9,231 nt of DNA from NCBI GenBank assembly GCA_013205585.1, contig JABMML010000198.1, positions 1 to 9,231 of the forward strand, given 5' to 3'. The notes under the pieces were generated by a model. It did not search any database. It saw only the letters and a program-made list of their open reading frames with translations, and had not been told where the DNA came from. Below are positions 6,134 through 9,231 of this stretch, piece by piece. The stretch is from Chitinophagaceae bacterium. Its GTDB lineage: Bacteria > Bacteroidota > Bacteroidia > Chitinophagales > Chitinophagaceae. The translations under genes were made by a program, and so were the position numbers. Numbering within the stretch: the first letter of the stretch is position 1; every line of letters begins with the position of its first letter.

Positions 6134-9033
6134 TTTTTTAATAAATTTTCTAATTCAACCTGGGCTTCTTTTACTGCTTTTTCTGTTTGAGTAGTAGGAG
6201 CCATTTCTGTACTTTCTAAAATATTAAATAATCCTGTAAACTTTTGATAAATAGCAGGAAACTTATTCAATGATTTTTTTCTTCCCTCATAACAAATCAT
6301 CGATAAATCGTGTTGACGTTGCCACTGCGTTGTACTTGTTTTAACTCTTGGGTCCATGGTAATGGTCATAGGCTGTTCCTGCGTTTGACCATTTACAGTT
6401 AATCTTATTTTATAATTTCCCGGCATCACCCAAGGTGCAGTGGCATCGGGTGGAGTATTATGAATAATAGCGGTCATAGGATAAGCTGCAGGTATATTCA
6501 ATGGAGCATATTTCATATCCCATAAAAAACGGTGTGCTCCAGCAGTAGCTGCTAGAATTTGTTGAGGTCTTATCCAATACAGAGGAATATTTACTTCAGG
6601 TATGGTATATAAACTATCGTTACTACTAAAGGTTCTAATGATATCTCCTTTTGTATTTAAAATTTCTAATTTTACCGGACCAGCACTATTGTTATGTAAA
6701 TAATAATCAATCATGGCACCATCGGGAGGGTTTTCACCAGCAGGTTCTTCAGGAGGAAGTGGTGTATCGGTATTCATATTCCATCTTACTCTAATGGCTT
6801 TCTGTGGTTTAAACAAAACAGTTTCTTTGGCTTTATTTACATTGTGTTGTCGAAGCGGTGTAATATTATCTAGGATCCAAAAACTGCGACCATGTGTTCC
6901 AATGACTAAGTCATCGTCTTTAATGACTAAATCACGAATAGAACTAGCTGGCATATTTAATCTTAAAGACTGCCAATTTTCTCCTGCATCTAAAGAAAAG
7001 TAAACTGCATTTTCTGATCCTGCAAATAATAAACCTTTTCGCACTGCATCTTCTCTTACAGAGTTTATAGGTTCATTCGGTAAACCATTAATAATTTTCT
7101 TCCATGTTACTCCACCATCTGTTGTTTTATAAATATGTGGGGTCATGTCATCCAAACGAATTCTGTTCACTGCTACATAGGCCGTGTTTACATCAAACCT
7201 ACTTGCATCAATCATAGAAATTTTACTCCATGATGTAATGGATGTTGGCGTAATATTTTTCCAATTTTTACCTCCGTCTTTGGTGATATGAATAAGTCCA
7301 TCATCGGTACCAGCCCATAAAATATTTAAGTCTTGATAAGAAGGGGCGAGCGAATAAACGACTCCACGTTGACGCATTTTTTTAACTTCATCTGTATTGT
7401 AAATACCTACACTAGCAGGGATATCCCAGGTTTCACGCGTTAAATCGGGGCTAATGGTTTCCCAACTTGATCCACCATTGGTAGTTTTAAAAATAATATT
7501 ACCTGCAAAAAATAAAGTTTTGTTATCGACGGGTGAAAATAAAACAGGCGCTGTTCTAATAAAACGAACCTTACCATCTCTTACTGGAGTAGGTGTAATA
7601 TTTTGAACTTGCGCAGTGCGCTTATCAAACCTTGTAATTTTTCCACCATAAATAATATTGGGATCTAAGGGGTCTGCTGCAACATATCCATATTCTTCTA
7701 CACCTACTGGATGCCATTCTCTAAAAGTAATTCCACCATCATTCGAACGCGATGCAATACCCACTGAACCACTTTCTTGTTGACCACCATATACATTATA
7801 AGGAAAAGCATTGTCGGTACTTACATGATAAAACTGAGCAGTAGCTTGATTATACCAACTTGAATAGGTTTCACCACCGTTCACTGTAATGGTTCCACCT
7901 TGGTCTAAACCTATTGCAATAATATTGGGGTTATTAGGGTTAATCCAAAAACGGTGATAGTCATCTCCGCCTGGTGCCCCTTTAATACCTTCCCAAGTTT
8001 TTCCGCCATCTTTCGATTTCCACATCACTACATTCGCAGAATAAACAATGTCTTCATTTTTAGGATCGGCCTTTACTTCTGCAAAGTCACTTCCTCTTCC
8101 CCATAATCTTCCATCAGAAGTTAACATATACCAAGACTCCCCTGCATCATCACTTCTATAAATACCTCCTTTTTTAGCTGCATCAACAGTGGCGTACATT
8201 CTATTTGAATTACTAGGGGCAATGGTAAAACCAATTCTTCCTAAACCATCTTCGGTAGTGGTAGGAAAGCCTTTAGTAATTTTTTTCCAAGTATTTCCGC
8301 CATCGATTGATTTATATAAACCACTTGCTTCACCATCCCAGGCACCATTCTCCCAAGGGCCTTGTCTCGCCGCCCAAATAGTGGCAAATACAATATTACT
8401 ATGATTAGGATCAATCAATACTTGTACCGCACCTGTGTTCTCGTCAATATATAATACTTGTTCTAAAGTTTTTCCGCCATCCAAACTTCTATATACACCA
8501 CGTTCTTTATTCGGCCCATAAGGATGTCCAAGTGCGGCTACAAAAATTCTATTTTCATTGGTTGGGTCAATACTGATGCCGCCAATTTGTTGCGCATCAT
8601 GCAATCCCATATTGGTCCAAGTTTTTCCAGCATCGCTTGATTTATATAAACCATTACCAATAGATAAATCGGGACGTTGAATACCTTCACCACTTCCTAC
8701 ATAAATAACATTTGAATTAGAAGGCGCTACTGCTACATCGCCCACGGAGCCTGTGTTTTCAGCATCAAAGATGGGCTTCCAAGTATGACCATAGTCGGTG
8801 GTTTTCCAAACACCTCCATTATTCACACCTATATAAAATACATTGGGCTGGTCGGCCACCCCAGAAATACCTACTGTTCTTCCAGCTCTATGTGGGCCAA
8901 TCATTCTATATTTTAAACCTGCTAGTTGTTCAGTGCTTACTTGTGCAAAAGAAGCATTTACCAATAGCCCCAATACAATGGTAGAAAATACAAAACGGTA
9001 CTTATTTTTTAAAGTAGAAAAAAGAGATATCAT
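6130..9033 (-). CDS. Secreted sortilin/VPS10-like Asp-box (BNR) repeat beta-propeller protein
   Basis: The 967-residue protein has a signal peptide (ASFA|QV, cut after residue 30) and twelve Asp-box motifs of the form S/T-x-D/N-x-G-x-T-W. They begin near residues 78, 132, 183, 242, 294, 340, 383, 430, 517, 584, 637 and 680; those at 183, 383 and 430 have Leu, Tyr or Phe instead of Trp. Asp-boxes sit on beta-propeller blade turns, so residues 40-720 probably form one or two large propellers of the sortilin (VPS10) or xyloglucanase type. The opening KYRMIGPHRAGRT and GGVWKTTDYGHTW matches a common Bacteroidota family often labelled glycosyl hydrolase or VPS10 protein. No sialidase-type arginine triad or certain catalytic residues were recognised, so binding or scaffold roles are as likely as hydrolysis. 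Residues 740-900 look like a beta-rich domain with a Pro/Glu-rich linker (759-771), followed by a helical end. From memory, relatives often extend some 25 residues further. It is first gene of a unit with the overlapping serine hydrolase. Confidence 0.9.
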   Translation of the reverse strand: MISLFSTLKNKYRFVFSTIVLGLLVNASFAQVSTEQLAGLKYRMIGPHRAGRTVGISGVADQPNVFYIGVNNGGVWKTTDYGHTWKPIFDAENTGSVGDVAVAPSNSNVIYVGSGEGIQRPDLSIGNGLYKSSDAGKTWTNMGLHDAQQIGGISIDPTNENRIFVAALGHPYGPNKERGVYRSLDGGKTLEQVLYIDENTGAVQVLIDPNHSNIVFATIWAARQGPWENGAWDGEASGLYKSIDGGNTWKKITKGFPTTTEDGLGRIGFTIAPSNSNRMYATVDAAKKGGIYRSDDAGESWYMLTSDGRLWGRGSDFAEVKADPKNEDIVYSANVVMWKSKDGGKTWEGIKGAPGGDDYHRFWINPNNPNIIAIGLDQGGTITVNGGETYSSWYNQATAQFYHVSTDNAFPYNVYGGQQESGSVGIASRSNDGGITFREWHPVGVEEYGYVAADPLDPNIIYGGKITRFDKRTAQVQNITPTPVRDGKVRFIRTAPVLFSPVDNKTLFFAGNIIFKTTNGGSSWETISPDLTRETWDIPASVGIYNTDEVKKMRQRGVVYSLAPSYQDLNILWAGTDDGLIHITKDGGKNWKNITPTSITSWSKISMIDASRFDVNTAYVAVNRIRLDDMTPHIYKTTDGGVTWKKIINGLPNEPINSVREDAVRKGLLFAGSENAVYFSLDAGENWQSLRLNMPASSIRDLVIKDDDLVIGTHGRSFWILDNITPLRQHNVNKAKETVLFKPQKAIRVRWNMNTDTPLPPEEPAGENPPDGAMIDYYLHNNSAGPVKLEILNTKGDIIRTFSSNDSLYTIPEVNIPLYWIRPQQILAATAGAHRFLWDMKYAPLNIPAAYPMTAIIHNTPPDATAPWVMPGNYKIRLTVNGQTQEQPMTITMDPRVKTSTTQWQRQHDLSMICYEGRKKSLNKFPAIYQKFTGLFNILESTEMAPTTQTEKAVKEAQVELENLLKK
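8301..8324 (-). repeat. Asp-box DNA repeat, copy A
   Basis: This 24-base stretch matches 8631-8654 at 22 of 24 positions, unusually high for propeller blades that have otherwise diverged. It encodes the Gly-Leu-Tyr-Lys-Ser-x-Asp core of the fourth Asp-box (residues 238-244 onward) of the sortilin-like protein. Shared codon choice as well as shared residues suggests either a fairly recent blade duplication or gene conversion. Strong constraint on a short motif is the simpler alternative. Confidence 0.6.
8631..8654 (-). repeat. Asp-box DNA repeat, copy B
   Basis: This is the partner of the repeat at 8301-8324, differing at two of 24 positions. It encodes the same Gly-Leu-Tyr-Lys-Ser core in the second Asp-box (residues 128-134 onward) of the sortilin-like protein. 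The copies are 330 bases apart, equal to 110 codons or two blade repeats of about 55 residues. Confidence 0.6.
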
Positions 9034-9150
9034 ATATTTAATTTAGGTACTTAAATATACAAAATATTAGCTTCCCTTATTTGCGCTTGGGTGCTAGCAG
9101 AATATTCATTAAATTCAAACATTGGTTTTAAAATATTTATCCAATTTTTT
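9034..9150. promoter_or_regulatory. Divergent promoter region with two adjacent palindromes
   Basis: This 117-base gap lies between the minus-strand start at 9033 and the plus-strand start at 9151. It contains two perfect 8-bp palindromes placed back to back: TGCTAGCA (9092-9099) and GAATATTC (9100-9107). On the minus strand TAATATTTTG (9069-9060) loosely resembles the Bacteroidota -7 element, about 26 bases before the ATG, but lacks a well-spaced TTTG. On the plus strand TTTG at 9080-9083 is followed 19 bases later by a poor -7 match. No promoter can be assigned with confidence, and no coding signal or structured RNA was seen. Confidence 0.4.
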
Positions 9151-9231
9151 ATGAAAAAGCAATCCATTTTTATTGTTTATTTGGTCATTAGTCTTTTTAG
9201 TTCAAAGGCTATTTTTGCACAAACTGTTGGG
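9151..9231 (+). CDS. Partial exported protein, signal peptide only (runs off the window)
   Basis: An ATG at 9151 opens a frame with no stop through the last base, giving 27 residues. The product starts MKKQS, followed by a hydrophobic core IFIVYLVISLF and a typical cleavage site KAIFA|QTVG, a strong Sec signal peptide with the A|Q junction seen in its neighbours. Nothing of the mature protein beyond four residues is visible, so no function can be proposed. It diverges from the sortilin-like gene. There is no Shine-Dalgarno sequence; a run of T directly precedes the ATG, as is tolerated in Bacteroidota. Confidence 0.7.
   Translation, partial: MKKQSIFIVYLVISLFSSKAIFAQTVG

Noticed and set aside
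6713..7003. A 96-codon plus-strand open frame opposite the sortilin-like gene
   Set aside because: It lies wholly antisense to a strongly supported coding gene, and its product shows no domain or typical composition. Similar antisense frames at 8189-8404 and 8843-9046 were rejected for the same reason.
6130..9033. Sialidase call based on Asp-boxes
   Set aside because: Asp-boxes occur in many propeller proteins; the arginine triad and other sialidase catalytic residues were not recognised, and the N-terminal pattern fits sortilin-like proteins better.
9051..9122. A 23-codon minus-strand frame starting with ATG inside the right-hand divergent region
   Set aside because: It has no signal peptide, recognisable motif or convincing start context, and it occupies a region expected to hold promoters. 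It is most likely chance.

Overview
The window looks like a chromosomal stretch of a low-GC member of the Bacteroidota, most plausibly a Chitinophagaceae-like lineage. The support is indirect. Signal peptides end in the A|Q junction common in this phylum, starts are preceded by A/T-rich DNA rather than a clear Shine-Dalgarno sequence, one start is TTG, and the protein families present (Tat-tagged TIM-barrel isomerase, GH29 fucosidase, compact AlkB, sortilin-type Asp-box protein) are common there. No rRNA, tRNA, CRISPR array, transposase, integrase or other mobile-element hallmark is visible. No gap between genes exceeds about 120 bases.

Layout from left to right. (1) Positions 1-122, minus strand: the 5' end of a secreted protein starting at TTG, probably an ApbE-type FAD:protein FMN transferase. 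(2) Positions 123-177: a short divergent promoter region with a perfect 14-bp palindrome. (3) 178-1101 and 1175-2620, plus strand: a Tat-signal hydroxypyruvate-isomerase-like TIM-barrel protein followed by a GH29 alpha-L-fucosidase. (4) 2621-3673, minus strand: an AlkB-family membrane di-iron hydroxylase whose stop codon abuts the fucosidase stop codon. (5) 3744-5030, plus strand: a secreted M20-family amidohydrolase, divergent from alkB. (6) 6130-9033 then 5036-6133, minus strand: a two-gene unit with a 967-residue secreted protein carrying twelve Asp-box motifs, then a class C beta-lactamase-fold lipoprotein joined by an ATGA stop/start overlap. (7) 9151-9231, plus strand: the signal peptide of another exported protein that runs off the window.

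All eight products are predicted to be exported, lipid-anchored or membrane-embedded, so this is an envelope/periplasm gene neighbourhood. The isomerase and fucosidase may form a small carbohydrate-processing unit, and the Asp-box protein and lipoprotein are almost certainly co-translated. Beyond that the neighbours do not combine into a recognisable pathway. I see no convincing evidence for a new defence, mobile or RNA-guided system. The most useful observations are the two edge genes, the tightly packed gene junctions, the promoter palindrome, and the unexplained Asp-box/serine-hydrolase pair.
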